Below, piece after piece: positions 21,569 to 31,675 of a DNA stretch of 64,000 nt. Origin of the DNA: Notospermus geniculatus (taxonomy: Eukaryota; Nemertea; Pilidiophora; Heteronemertea; Lineidae); the NCBI GenBank assembly GCA_002633025.1, contig NMRB01000115.1, positions 107,272 through 171,271 of the forward strand, written 5' to 3'. The notes below the pieces were generated by a model, which saw nothing but the letters and a program-made list of their open reading frames with translations, searched no databases and was not told the DNA's origin. Position 1 is the first letter of the stretch; every line of letters begins with the position of its first letter. The position numbers and the translations under genes are program-made.

Positions 21569-21921
21569 GTTGTAAAATGTACTTCGACTCGGATGTTAAA
21601 CCAAAATGTACGGATGTTCACCGACCCCGTCTTTTCGACGAATGCACCCTCGAAATTAGAAAATCTTTCTCTGCTTTTAGGACGGTCAAGTTCTAATAGT
21701 TTATGACCGAAATGGATCCGTCTGACGACTACTATGAGGTGTGTTTCGCCAGGAGCTTGGTTATGCCGTCATCATGACCATTCGACACCAGCACAAAGTT
21801 TCGTATGAACAGAGGAAACTCATGTTTCTCTCAAGCTAATCTGATCGTTTTTCAAGGCAGCACAATAAACTCTCATCGAGGTCATTTTTCAGGGCAAATA
21901 TATGTAATGCTCGAAAATACT
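21569..21921 (-). promoter_or_regulatory. Duplicated 5' flank of GPCR copy 3
   Basis: Matches 7469-7852 with a deletion after AGGACGGTCAAGT and several substitutions near the start codon (e.g. CCGACCCCGTC). Homology ends at the same CGAAAATACTGTA edge. Confidence 0.5.
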
Positions 21922-22940
21922 GTATCTACTCATTTATAACGACAATACATTAAATATTCTCAGACCAGCGGACCGCCTTTTTCACCATGTGACTGAGGTA
22001 ATCCTACTCATATTCATTTAACTGGATTAGCTCAAGTGCGATCATTGCTTATTGTACACGAATGAACCAAAAAATCCCCCAGGAAAAAATCCACCCGTAA
22101 AAAATGCCCCTTTTGGTAAAGTAGGAAATATCCCGCAGGAAATAATCTTCCTCACTAATATGCTTCATTATTTTGGTTTTTGGCGCCCAGAGGATTTTTT
22201 TCTGATTTGGAAAGCCCAGCACACTCATTGCGAAGGGCAGGTTTACAGATTTGTGTGATGTCAACGAGGAGCTGCCGTGGTGTAGTGGCTCGAATTACGG
22301 CATCAGATAAAAGCGTGACGGACAAAATATCAAGTCCAATATTTTGATTACATCATGATGGAGACATCTTAGATTGAAAATTATTGGCTCAATGGATTGC
22401 CCAGGTTGACAAACCTAGGGGTAGAATGTGTTGCCATAGCTGTAGCTGTTGAAGGAGATAATATATGGAGGCGTGACAGACCGGACACACACACACAGGT
22501 ACACACATACACACACAGACAGACAGACAGACACCATGACCAACCACAATATGGTTCCCGATCTTGATGATCGGGAACCATAAAAATCTATTCATTTTAT
22601 TCTGACGCCATACTCTGTTTATTTGTAGGCGCTATTCTTTAGCTGCATTTCTCTTCATTCCATGTCATTTTTACAGGTCATACATTGTCTTTATGTCAGT
22701 CTTGCTTATTTTGAATTACACATGTCATAAGTTATTAAACTTTCTTTCAGCCTAATTAGTTTTCTACTAATTACAGACACTCTTTTATTGATTAGGTCTA
22801 GCAACCAATTCTTGGGGCTTGGCCTTGATTCATTCCTTAATTGCTGACTCCTCCTGTTTGCACAGGGTACTTCAGATCTACATTTGGGATTCAGCTCAGT
22901 CTTTTCTGAAATCTAGTATGGAAAAGTGCCAGCCTAAAGA
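21922..22940. other. Unassigned stretch with a microsatellite-linked hairpin
   Basis: No gene was recognised. At 22270-22300 the words GTGGTGTAGTGGC recall a tRNA A box but no B box follows. 22484-22534 is a CA/ACAG simple repeat. 22552-22582 is the hairpin TGGTTCCCGATC-TTGAT-GATCGGGAACCA, related in inverted order to 53858-53930. Confidence 0.4.
22484..22582. repeat. Hairpin plus CA/GACA repeat, copy 1
   Basis: (CA)n and (GACA)n are followed by ACCATGACCAACCACAATAT and a 12-bp-stem hairpin. The same modules occur in reverse order and orientation at 53858-53930, so this is a dispersed repeat rather than chance. Confidence 0.55.
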
Positions 22941-22945
22941 AGACC

Positions 22946-22990
22946 CCATTATTATTATTATTATTATTAATTATTTTTAATTATTAACTC
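22946..22990. repeat. (ATT)n microsatellite
   Basis: About a dozen ATT/TTA triplets with a few interruptions. Confidence 0.85.
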
Positions 22991-23357
22991 ACGCAGTGAG
23001 CCGCGAAGCGGCTCACGAAGTGAGTCTAATGGTTACGTGTGTGTAAAAAAATCTACAAATTCAATGGAAAAATCAAAAGGCCTACAGAGATGTGTAGTCC
23101 GTGAATCTCAACACCTTGACGCAATATGGCGATTTTGTGGATGTCGTAAACCATCATCCTTTCCGCCGCGGCCTGAATCAGCCGTCCGCCGCGTCACGTC
23201 ACGACGTCACGTCACGGTGCGCGGCGTCACGAAAACTACATTGCAGGAACAGGCCTAGAGGCCAGCCGGCCGCAGGCCTCAAAAGGGGGGTCTGGGGGTC
23301 TCCCCAGAAAGGGGGGGTTGGGGGGGGTCTCCCCCCGATTAGTAACGGCTGCGTGAG
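22987..23357. repeat. Element bracketed by AACTCACGCAG repeats
   Basis: AACTCACGCAGTGAGCCGCG at the left is matched by CTGCGTGAGTT at the right in inverted orientation. The left end also forms a local hairpin (GTGAGCCGCGAAGCGGCTCAC). The right part is G/C homopolymer rich. Probably a transposon fragment; type unknown. Confidence 0.5.
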
Positions 23358-23397
23358 TTCACAAGATCACTGATCTTTACATATTATTAATTATTAT

Positions 23398-23413
23398 NNN
23401 NNNNNNNNNNNNN
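23398..23413. other. Assembly gap (16 N)
   Basis: Unknown bases between a TTA-rich repeat and a GCG repeat, where assembly typically fails. Confidence 0.99.
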
Positions 23414-23612
23414 GCGGCGGCGGCGGCGGTTGCGGCGGCGGCGGTCGTGGCGGTCGCGACGGTCGCGGTTGGCGTGGTTGGCTGTGGTTGTCTGTGGTTG
23501 GTTGGTTTGGTTGGTTGGTTGGTTGGTTGGTTGGTTGGTTGGTTGGTTGTGGTTGTGGTTGTGGTTGTGGTTGTGGTTTTGGTTGTGGTTGTGGTTGTGC
23601 CAGCCATTTTCT
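23414..23612. repeat. Low-complexity (GCGGCG)n, (GGTT)n and (GGTTGT)n
   Basis: Three successive simple repeats. Long open frames in all phases encode proline-, asparagine- or tryptophan-rich repeats and are artefacts of the composition. Confidence 0.9.
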
Positions 23613-23774
23613 CCCTCGATGGTTTTCTGTACCATCCATCAACTCCTTCGTTGATGTAACCAGCTTTATCTCGCTAACACGCTTTTCCCAGTAACAAAGT
23701 AACACTGGGAAATTATGAGTTGTGTACAAGCTAATTGTCTCTTAGTTCTATCCCGTATACATCCTGATCCCAAT

Positions 23775-23826
23775 ATCTATCATTATTATCATTATTATCA
23801 TTATTACCATTATTATCATTATTATC
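23775..23826. repeat. (ATTATC)n microsatellite
   Basis: ATTATCATT repeated with one ACC interruption. Confidence 0.85.
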
Positions 23827-24191
23827 ATGTCTCAGGCTGGTCCTATTGTTCAGCGACGGATTAAAATCAGACCATTACCATTCGGATATAACCTGACATA
23901 GCATGCTATTTTCACAATTTCATCCACCAACTTATTGGATCAGACACTGTGCCTTTAATGCTACAGCCATATCGAGAACGGGGTCACTCGCAAGTGGTGG
24001 TATGGCATTGTTTGTAAATCATTGTAAATTTCTTGTGTCGCAAAAAAGACACTAACTAATCGGCAGATGAATGAGAATGAATGTTCACACTTGAAATAAA
24101 CTCCTATCTTAACTTCTACGGGCATATCTAGGAGGAGTATAGGCCAACTATACTATACCAAAATTGTGGGTCTTGGATCTTGAATTGTTGG
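23827..24191. other. Spacer before the Gypsy element
   Basis: No gene was seen. The last five bases, GTTGG (24187-24191), are the left target-site duplication of the Gypsy element. Confidence 0.5.
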
Positions 24192-24350
24192 TGTTTCATT
24201 GGACAAATCACAGAGAACGAAACAGCATGTCAAACTATCAGTGGACATCTTTATTGAACCGCCCCCGGCCCAGGTGGCAGCACCGTGCAGTTACACGTGG
24301 TGGAACCTATGGTTTACAATAAAGTCACAAGATGGCAGCACCTTACAACA
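24192..24350 (-). repeat. 3' LTR of the Gypsy element
   Basis: 159 bp, TG...CA on the minus strand, about 95% identical to the other LTR. It contains AATAAA on the minus strand and two words (24272-24280, 24330-24338) matching the CTCF core AGRKGGCRS. Confidence 0.92.
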
Positions 24351-24779
24351 TCTCATTTTTTTCCTTTTTTTTTCTACCGGTAGCTACTTTCTTTACACAC
24401 CTAAGTAAACACACTAGCCTAGTAATGCATATACCAATGATTACCGAACTGTCAAACTGCTCACTATAAAATAATCTATATGCCTAATATTATCTATAAA
24501 AGCCTAACCTACGAAAATTAATGAGTGCCTGACTTAACCTATTCAAGACCTAGAAAGAAAAACATACATGAAGTGATATCCACTATTGGACCAGAGACTA
24601 TGGAATATGACTGAGTATTAACACATACGACATAGCGTACCTTTTGATTATGCTTTAAAATAAGTACCAGCAAGACATAACACCAATCGATATGACAGCA
24701 CCAGTAACAACTACATGATTATATATGATTATATAATCTACTAATATATCTTTCGCACTGAACTTCCTTATTGCACAAT

Positions 24780-25057
24780 CTAGTCACACACATAATCGCC
24801 CAACCTCACTGGCGGTCTGACCACCCTACCACTCTTCGTGTGAGTTTTCCTAGGCGGAGAAGGGACAGTGACTGATGCACCAGGCTGATTTCCCAAAGGC
24901 GCAGCATCCCCGGGAGGGCCAGCGGGTGGGACAGTCGGTTCATTATGTTCCCACTCATCCTGCTCTTCAGCCAGTGGCAAAGCTCTCACCTGTTGAGGAT
25001 CACTCCTCAAGAACTTTCTGTTCCTTCTGTAAACATCTCCATCTTCCATCTCAACTA
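24780..25057 (-). pseudogene. Gypsy pol C-terminal tail
   Basis: On the minus strand this is the end of the polyprotein: a VEMEDGDVYRRNRKFLR segment, a proline-rich stretch and a final TKSGRVVRPPVRLGDYV motif typical of Ty3/Gypsy integrase tails. It is separated from the integrase core by the insertion at 25058-25888. The frame running to 25160 continues into that insertion. Confidence 0.8.
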
Positions 25058-25888
25058 ACAAACTCCTCACAGCGCCACCTATCTCCATTTCTCCGATATA
25101 GTGACACTGCACCCAAACCGGTACTATTTGCGCGGAGGACTTAGCAGACGACGTGAACAAAACACACCGAAATAAGGATTTTTGTGCATGTCAACAACTG
25201 AATCGACATGTATTAGCCCTCTTAGATTAGTAACTTCTATAACAACAGATAAAAATGTGATCTAGGCCTAGGCAGGGGTTGAAAACGAATGTTTTATCAA
25301 GTCACTTTTCCCCATGCATTGCTGTGTACAAAAATTTACAGCCGCATACAGCTCGATTAAATGTCTAAATTTGCGATTATTCGGGCCTAAGAAACTTACC
25401 TGCGTGATCCATTCATTCACGTGTGTTTCGAATATAATATCCATTTAGATTATACAAGACAAAACCTCCTGATTAAATGAAAATCGTTCGAAATGATGGT
25501 TGAAGCGAGGGCACACACGATGTTTACATTAACTTGCAAATACACGTGCTCAACGATATACGCCTTCCCATTGGTTCACAGATTCAGTTGCATCTAAAAC
25601 GTGGCAGGATTTAGACGGCACACCGAGCCGCATCACCGCCTTTCTCGTAAAATAGTTCCAAGAATAATAGTTCATTCTAGCGAGATTTTTTGCTCTTTTC
25701 CACAACTTTTCAACTGTGTGACTTTGTTTTACGTCTACCTAAATACTGTTGCCAATATTTTGCTATAAAATTGGCGAATAAAAGTTTTCACAAGATTCTT
25801 GTGAAACCGGCCAAGTAGTGGTTCCAGAGACGTTAGTGGAGCCATCATAAAATGCGGAACGGAACTAACGGCGATTGGAACGAGATTG
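25058..25888. mobile_element. Insertion in Gypsy integrase tail, 8-bp target duplication
   Basis: The pol frame breaks at LVE on both sides. CTCAACTA is duplicated at 25050-25057 and 25889-25896. An 8-bp duplication fits hAT or P-type elements, but only weak terminal similarity is visible (ACAAACTCCTC against the complement of GAACGAGATTG). No transposase is seen in 831 bp. Confidence 0.65.
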
Positions 25889-26458
25889 CTCAACTAAGTA
25901 TGACCTAGGGCCTACTTTGCCCAGACATGAACCCTTTTTCCAGTGGACTTTAGGGTTAGCCGGCTGCAACCTTACCTTTTCCCCTGTTTCGAGCTCGGGT
26001 AGCGTTCTAGCCGTCTTGTCTGCCGGCTTCAAAAGACATTCGGCAGTTGGAATTTGAGTCCTTGTTCTCCGCGACATGAACTTCTGTACAGGGCTAACAC
26101 CATTGCCATGTGGTGTATTGCGCCATTCCAGCAGAGCCAGCTGAAAATCTGTTCCGTCTCTTCTTGTCTTTTTCAGTAGTTTTTTTGCAATCTTTACTGC
26201 TGACTCTGCCTTCCCGTTGCTTTGACTGTGATAGGGTGACGTAGTTACGTGCTTGAACTTCCACTCCCTAGCAAACTCTTGGCTGTTGTACGGAGGACCA
26301 TTATCACTGACAACGTCAGGCACGCCATGACACGCGAAATGCTTTTTTGTCTTCTCGATGACAGTGTTCGCAGTTGCATCTTCCAGCAAGTCAACCTCAA
26401 AATAATCACTAAAGTAGTCCACTGTCACCATATATTTTTGGCGGTGTAGTTCAAACAA
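25889..26458 (-). pseudogene. Gypsy integrase catalytic core
   Basis: Retains the DDE triad in context: VTVDYFSDY (first Asp), VVSDNGPPY (second Asp) and SQSNGKAESAV (Glu), with the usual spacing. The frame is open through the core but is closed upstream by an in-frame TAG at 26459-26461 directly after WAKVG, and downstream by the insertion at 25888. Confidence 0.88.
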
Positions 26459-26461
26459 GTC

Positions 26462-26765
26462 CTAACCTACTTTAGCCCATGGTGTTGTTGGAATTGGATG
26501 AGTCAGTAGTGATTCCTTCTGTTGCCTGGCCTGAAAGTCATTGCATACTTCGCACTTCTCCCCGTTCTCTCTGATCTGCTGTGCCATTCCTGGCCAAAAG
26601 AGCACATCCTTGGCGCGCCGAATACATGCATCTGACCCCAGATGACTCCTGTGTGCTTTGTCTATCATTTCCTTCCTCAGATCAACCGGCACCATCACTC
26701 GCATTCCTTTGTAGAGGACTCCATCTTGTACTGTAATATCCTCTTTGTATGTCCAGAATTCTCTT
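26462..26765 (-). pseudogene. Gypsy integrase H2C2 zinc-binding domain
   Basis: HRSHLG followed by CEVC gives the HHCC zinc finger (KAHRSHLGSDACIRRAKDVL then NGEKCEVC). It reads into the integrase core except for the intervening TAG. The domain begins within the sequence ending about 26765, where unrelated DNA starts. Confidence 0.85.
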
Positions 26766-27150
26766 ATCGCATGTTTTTAATTGGTTTCACTAGTTTTGTA
26801 ATGAGAAATAACGTTTTTCATGTAATTTATAACAAGGTCGAAATACATTAAAACCCCATTTCCAATTACGTAACTTGTTAAAATCTACAAAAAACATGCT
26901 TATTCGATTAAGAGGTACCATGTTTCTATCTGTTGGTAATACATTTATGGGGTGTAAATCGAACCGTTCAAAAGATAGCTGGGTAGATTTAACCAATGAC
27001 TTAGATAATGACCTTGAACTGGCAAATCAAGGGTGGCATCCACCCTTAAATTTCACCCCATCTTATAAGGGTATGATCTAGCATGGATGCCAGCCATTAA
27101 CACACGATGCCGACAGAAGATTAAAATTTCAAATTGGCCGGCCTACTATT
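26766..27150. other. Foreign block replacing the RNase H-integrase connector
   Basis: AT-rich sequence unrelated to pol lies between RNase H and the H2C2 finger. The end of RNase H seems to be missing, so this is an insertion with a deletion, or replacement. No target duplication was found. Confidence 0.5.
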
Positions 27151-27583
27151 TCGGGGCCTGTCCGATCCGCTTCTGAAAAATGGGCACAAGTGGCTTGTGG
27201 TCACTCTGGACCGTCACTAAATTTCTTCCCAGCAGATACTGCTCAAATCTGATGCACCCAAAGACGATGGCCAGACACTCCTTTTCAATTTGAGCATAGC
27301 GTCTCTCAGTCTCGCTGAGTGCTCGGGATGCGAAGGCAACTGGTTCACCCCTTTGAAGTAACGTGGCCCCGAGACCTCCCTCTGAGCTGTCAACTTCTAC
27401 TGTCACTTCCTCATTTACCTCATAGTAACGAAGAACTGGGGCTTTAGTTACCGTGGACACGATCCTATCAAAGGCCTCGTCATGCACCTTGTCCCACAGG
27501 CAGGGTGTGTTCTGCTCTGTCAACTGTCTCAGGGGGCGACACATATCGGCAAGCCTCGGGGTGAACCTTGACAAGTAGTTCAC
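27151..27583 (-). pseudogene. Gypsy RT thumb and RNase H
   Basis: NYLSRFTPRLADMCRPL is the RT connection motif. RNase H follows with VEVDSSEGGLGATLLQ (first Asp), EKECLAIVFG (Glu) and QSDHKPLVPIF (Asp). It is shifted one frame relative to the RT segment, with which it overlaps at 27580-27583. It ends in unrelated sequence after FQKRIG. Confidence 0.88.
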
Positions 27584-28284
27584 AAAACCCAGAAACCGCT
27601 GTACTCCTTCTTGTCAGTGGGTTTGGGCATCTTCTTCAAGGCCTCAATCTTTGACGGGTCGGGACGCAACCCTTCACTGGTCATCAGGTTTCCCATGTAA
27701 GGTACCTGTGGTAGCCTCAGACGAAACTTCTTGAAATTGAACTTCACATTGTTCTTCCTGGCTCTTTCAATCAAATTGACCAAATTCTTGTCATGGTCTT
27801 CCCTGGCTTCCTCAATAGTGTCACCATAGCCAACACATAGAACATCGTCCGCGATGACCTCCACGCCCTCTAGACCTTCCAGCACCTCGTTCATTCTCCT
27901 TGAAAACTCTTCAGGGGCTGATGAGATCCCAAAGGGCAATCTCAGGAACTTATACCTACCAAAGGGACTCCAAAATGTGGTCAAGTCTGTGGATTCTTGA
28001 GCCAGCTTTACTTGATGAAAACCATCCTTAGCGTCAAGTACACTAAATACCTTAGCCTCTCCTAGCTTTGGCAAGACCTCATCTAGAGTCCTAGTCTGGT
28101 ACCTCGGTCTCTTGATAGCCTTATTCAAATTGCGTGGATCGAGGCAAATACGGAGCTTGTTTGGCTTCTGTACAATAACCAGACTGCTTATCCACTCTGT
28201 AGGATGAGTCACTTTCTCAATCACCCCATTCCGTTCCATCTCCTCCAGCTTGTCCTTCAACTTCGTTCTCAAGGGAACCGATAC
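27580..28284 (-). pseudogene. Gypsy reverse transcriptase
   Basis: Contains GVIEKVTHPTEWISSLVIV, ICLDPRNLN, the FSVLDAKDGFHQV block (first Asp), FGRYKFLRLPFGISSAPEEF, and VIADDVL in place of the Y/F-x-DD box (both Asp present). Then YMGNLMTSEGL and PDPSKIEALKKMP. The frame is lost near 27600 by a single-base shift after PTDKKE, and its 5' end is cut at 28285 by the next insertion. Confidence 0.9.
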
Positions 28285-28295
28285 CCGCCGGGGCG

Positions 28296-29092
28296 CGAAT
28301 TTTTTTTTCCCACTCTGGTTCGGGGCTCAGATATAATTCATTTGCATATGACCAATAATTTCTCGTGTTGCAGCTGCATAATTTATGAACACATGGAACT
28401 GTTGTTGACGTACACATTTTTAATGCATGTGGAAGCTTTTTGGCGCGATTTCGCCTACCTTCATAGTGTATGTCTCGAAATACATGCCTATGTACGCTCG
28501 CAATGTTTGCCTCCAGGTAATGTGGAAAAATATTAACTTTCCTTATTCTATCTCGCTCATTTCCGTTTAAATGATCTGTTGGAATTTTTATCAAAACATT
28601 GATGAACATCATCAAGCCACATGACATTGCCTGGATGAAAGTAGTTTTTGACTGATATAAGACACGAAATGGGAAAAGTGACGGATCCACAAACTAACAC
28701 TTCGCATATACGCGTTTTCTTTGCATAAAATTGTAAATGGATAGTTTTATAAATGGTCACCATGGAAAGTGGTGAAAAACACCCTGAATGTCATCTGGCT
28801 GCTGGTTCCAAAGTCACTAAGCCATTTCTTCGCTTCATCCTCGGAATACAACTCGCAAACTTCAACTCACATCCTCGGAATACAAACTACAAATTTAATT
28901 TCGTAAAAAAAGACGTAATCCTTCTCAAAAAATGACGCAAATCCTATTATATGGGCATAAACTTGACATGGTCGATTATGGTTACATTTTGGGGGGCTAT
29001 TGTGTCGGGCATAGATCTAGGACATGAGTGCGCTGATTGGTCATATAATAAGCTATACCTGAGCCCGGAACCAGAGTGGGAAAAAAAATTCG
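28296..29092. mobile_element. Inverted-repeat transposon inserted in Gypsy RT, 11-bp direct repeat
   Basis: 797 bp. Ends are inverted copies of CGAATTTTTTTTCCCACTCT and continue for over 60 bp (TTCGGGGCTCAG, CATATGACCAAT). CCGCCGGGGCG is present at 28285-28295 and 29093-29103, so the target duplication could be up to 11 bp. The pol sequence is continuous across it. No transposase is present; the frame 28217-28690 is spurious. Confidence 0.85.
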
Positions 29093-29103
29093 CCGCCGGG
29101 GCG

Positions 29104-29344
29104 AGTGCTGGACTGGCTGAATGGAAGGGTCAGTCTCAATCTTGTATTCTCCGGGCTGGCAGCCTAGTCCTGTGAAGGAGTCCTTGTATTTGTCATAGAT
29201 TTCCTCTTTAGTTATGGGAACATACTCCCTTCCGACCTGATTGATGACTTCAGATTCCGAGCTCATCGACAACCATCCATACTTGAGGCATTTGGACCCG
29301 TCAATGATAGGCCGCGGAGCTTTCTCCAACACGTCGAAGTGCAC
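29104..29344 (-). pseudogene. Gypsy protease-RT linker
   Basis: On the minus strand: segments REYVPITKEEIYDKYKDSF, GLGCQPGEYKI and DPSIQPVQHSPRR, the usual approach to the RT domain. The junction to RT was contiguous before the 28296-29092 insertion. Confidence 0.8.
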
Positions 29345-29454
29345 CAGGTGCCTTTTTTGACCTGGGCCTAGACTTACCTTCAGAGAGTAGGCCTATCTGC
29401 CCATAGGTGTCACCACGCTCTGATCGTACAGCCTAATCTTACCTTTTGGTTCAT

Positions 29455-29945
29455 TTAACTGAACATCATCTGTGTGAAGTATGTCACACAAGTCTTGATA
29501 TGACATGGCAGAACATGTGGCCCCGAATCCAGTTGTGAGGGCCTGCACCTCAGCTCAGACTTCCTGTCAACCTGAAAATATAGGTTAAGCATACACGACC
29601 GAGAGCATTTACCCTCAACCTGATTGAGCGATGACAAGTGGAAAATAGAGTCACTGTCCGACTCACTGACACCCCCATCAGACGCAAAACCCTCAACAAA
29701 CTCCGCCTGATGCACCTTGCTCTTGGCCTTATGTCCCTTCTTCGCTTTGGACTTGCCTGGTTTTGAACACATTATTCCAAAGTGATTTCTTACGCCACAC
29801 TTATGACATTTCTTGCCCAAAGCGGGGCATGCTTTTTTGTCGCGCGCGTGATTTCGCCCACAAAACTTGCAGTCAATGTCCTCTGTTTTCCCAGACTTCT
29901 CCACCTTGGGACTGGTCGACCTCCTTACGAAATTCCCAACATCAG
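29455..29945 (-). pseudogene. Gypsy Gag zinc knuckles and protease start
   Basis: Two cysteine-histidine knuckles (CKFCGRNHARDKKAC, CHKCGVRNHFGIMC) precede a basic linker. Then the protease motif QLDSGP appears, with the catalytic Asp in D-S-G. The frame is open from 29958 to 29455. The N-terminal part of Gag is displaced to 31670-32306 by the 29945-31670 block. Confidence 0.85.
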
Positions 29946-30355
29946 AGGTCAAGGTCAAGGTCAGAGGTCAAGGTCGAACTTGAAAATTTGAAATATCTCT
30001 GCCTGTGGTAGTGATAGAGACATGATATCACACACACTTTAGGTTATTGAGGATGTACATTTCGATTACGCAATGACCTTGATTGTCAGAGGTCAAGGTC
30101 AAGGTCAAACATGAAAATTTGTAATTTCTCTGCCTGTGGTAGTGATAGAGACATGATATTCCCCATACTTAGGTTATTGAGGATGCCCATTCCGATTATG
30201 CAATGACCTTGATGATCAGAGGTCAAGGTCAAGGTCATACTTTGATAATTTGATACATCTCTGCCTATGGCAGAGGTGGAAGCATGATATCACCCACTAT
30301 TAGGTTACTGAGGATGCAATGCAATGACCTTGATGATCAGAGGTCAAGGTCAAAC
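29945..30355. repeat. Tandem ~117-bp satellite with AGGTCAAGGTCA motifs
   Basis: About 3.5 units, each with CAGAGGTCAAGGTCAAGGTC, then CTCTGCCTGTGG, GATAGAGACATGATAT, TTAGGTTATTGAGGATG and GCAATGACCTTGATGATCAG. It is part of the block that splits Gypsy gag. AGGTCA is the nuclear-receptor half-site; here it occurs as direct repeats with 0-3 bp spacing. Confidence 0.8.
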
Positions 30356-30399
30356 CCCTGTCATGCATGTAAGGTCCTCTTACACAAGCGGGAACCATC

Positions 30400-31675
30400 A
30401 GACATTTACAATGTCATCTTGTTTCACATGTGGGAATTATTTCACATATGTGAAAATAAGGCCATGTGTGAAATTTGCCGCTTTTTTCCCATGTGTGAAA
30501 AATTCCCATATGGGATTTTTGTTGAAATCCCACAAATTCACAACTTCAATTTTTTGTCTCATATTTCAAATGGTAGTTAAGTAATTTTCTTATGCATTTG
30601 TTTTCATAAAAAAATGGCGTTGTTTATTAAATATTTGCAAATTATAACATAATTGCCATCCCCCAGTTGTCCGCCGGTAAAAGCTTCATTTTTGACCTTG
30701 TAAATAAATCAAACTCGTCTGCCTGCTTACCTCTCTGCCTGTAGGTTATAACCAACACACTTATAAGGAAAGTTTGTCATATATTGCTTGTTATTTTCAT
30801 TTTCAAAAGTCACTCCATTCTTAATGATTCATTTCACTTAAATACCATGTGTAAAGAAAATCACATGTGTGATTTTCTTGAGAAAACAGAAGTACTATGT
30901 GTGAAAAAAATCACACATGGTAATTTTAAAATTCCCATGTGTGGAAATAAAAATAACACTTGTAGAAAAAGCCGTGGTTACACCTATCCAAAATCCCCAT
31001 GCTTTTTGAGACACGGGGTTTTTCCCAACCAGAAAAAACACGGCGTTGACACGGCGAGCGGTTACACTACTAAAAGTGCGATTGGTAATAAGTTCCGTAT
31101 CCCGGCGATAGGGGCACTGCATGTAGGCAACTATCTGTCATCGAGTGGCTACTGGAGGCGTGAAATATCCTATACTCATGCGCATGACTCATCGATTTGC
31201 ATCGCCGTCTGTCGCCGGGTGCTTGGAACTACAAATAAACACGGGGATTTCGCGGTTACACTACATAAAATCCCCGTGTCTAAATAGCCCCGGCGTTGCC
31301 CCTTCGAGCTCGCTGGGGCTAATAAGCACGGGGATTTCAGACACGGGTCTATTTAGACACGGCGATTTATAGGTGTAACCGCAAAATCCCCGGGGAAAGC
31401 ACGGGGATTTATGTAGTGTAACCACAGCTTAAATCACATGTGGTAATTTCGTAAGTAAAAAAAAAATTCCCACATGTGAAAAAAAATCCCCACTTGTGAA
31501 ATAATCCCATGGAAATTTCGCCTGTGGTAAATGAATATTAACATATGGGAATCTGAAAATCACATGTGGGAAAATAAAATTCACAGCAAAGGTTTTTACA
31601 TATGTGAAGAGCCGTTTCACATATGGGAATTGTCATTTCACATATGTGAAAACAAATCACATATGGGACTTTTTC
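30400..31675. mobile_element. CACATGTG/CATATGTG palindrome-rich element in Gypsy gag
   Basis: Two clusters of CACATGTGTGAAAATT-like words (30420-30560, 30845-30965) and a third (31432-31675) carry many E-box palindromes in both orientations. A separate MITE lies inside at 30970-31428. Whether this and the 117-bp satellite arrived together is not clear. No clear target duplication was found. Confidence 0.5.
30970..31428. mobile_element. AGCCGTGGTTACAC-family MITE, copy D (nested)
   Basis: Ends GCCGTGGTTACACCTATCCA and ATGTAGTGTAACCACAGCT. It is close to copy B at 9580-10042 in inverted orientation (TGACTCATCGATTTGCATCG, CCCCGGCG, CGGGTCTATTTAGAC). It lies within the E-box-rich element that itself lies in the Gypsy element: three levels of nesting. 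Confidence 0.75.

Larger units (their letters stand above)
17155..21921. repeat. Segmental duplication unit C (contains GPCR copy 3)
   Basis: Collinear with 4790-7852. Insertions absent from unit B are at 17233-17473, 17889-19146 and 19187-19443. The upstream flank of the receptor has lost ~55 bp relative to copies 1 and 2. A long G run with one N lies at 17535-17552. Confidence 0.85.

Noticed and set aside
23377-23694. Overlapping long open frames encoding Trp/Gly or Asn/Pro repeats
   Set aside because: They arise from GGTT, GGTTGT and GCG simple repeats and an adjacent gap, and occur in every phase.
28217-28690. 157-codon minus-strand frame next to the Gypsy RT
   Set aside because: It lies mostly within the 28296-29092 transposon and reads into RT in the wrong phase; no motif.
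29945-30355. CRISPR-like array
   Set aside because: Units are contiguous ~117-bp tandem repeats without unique spacers, in an animal genome.
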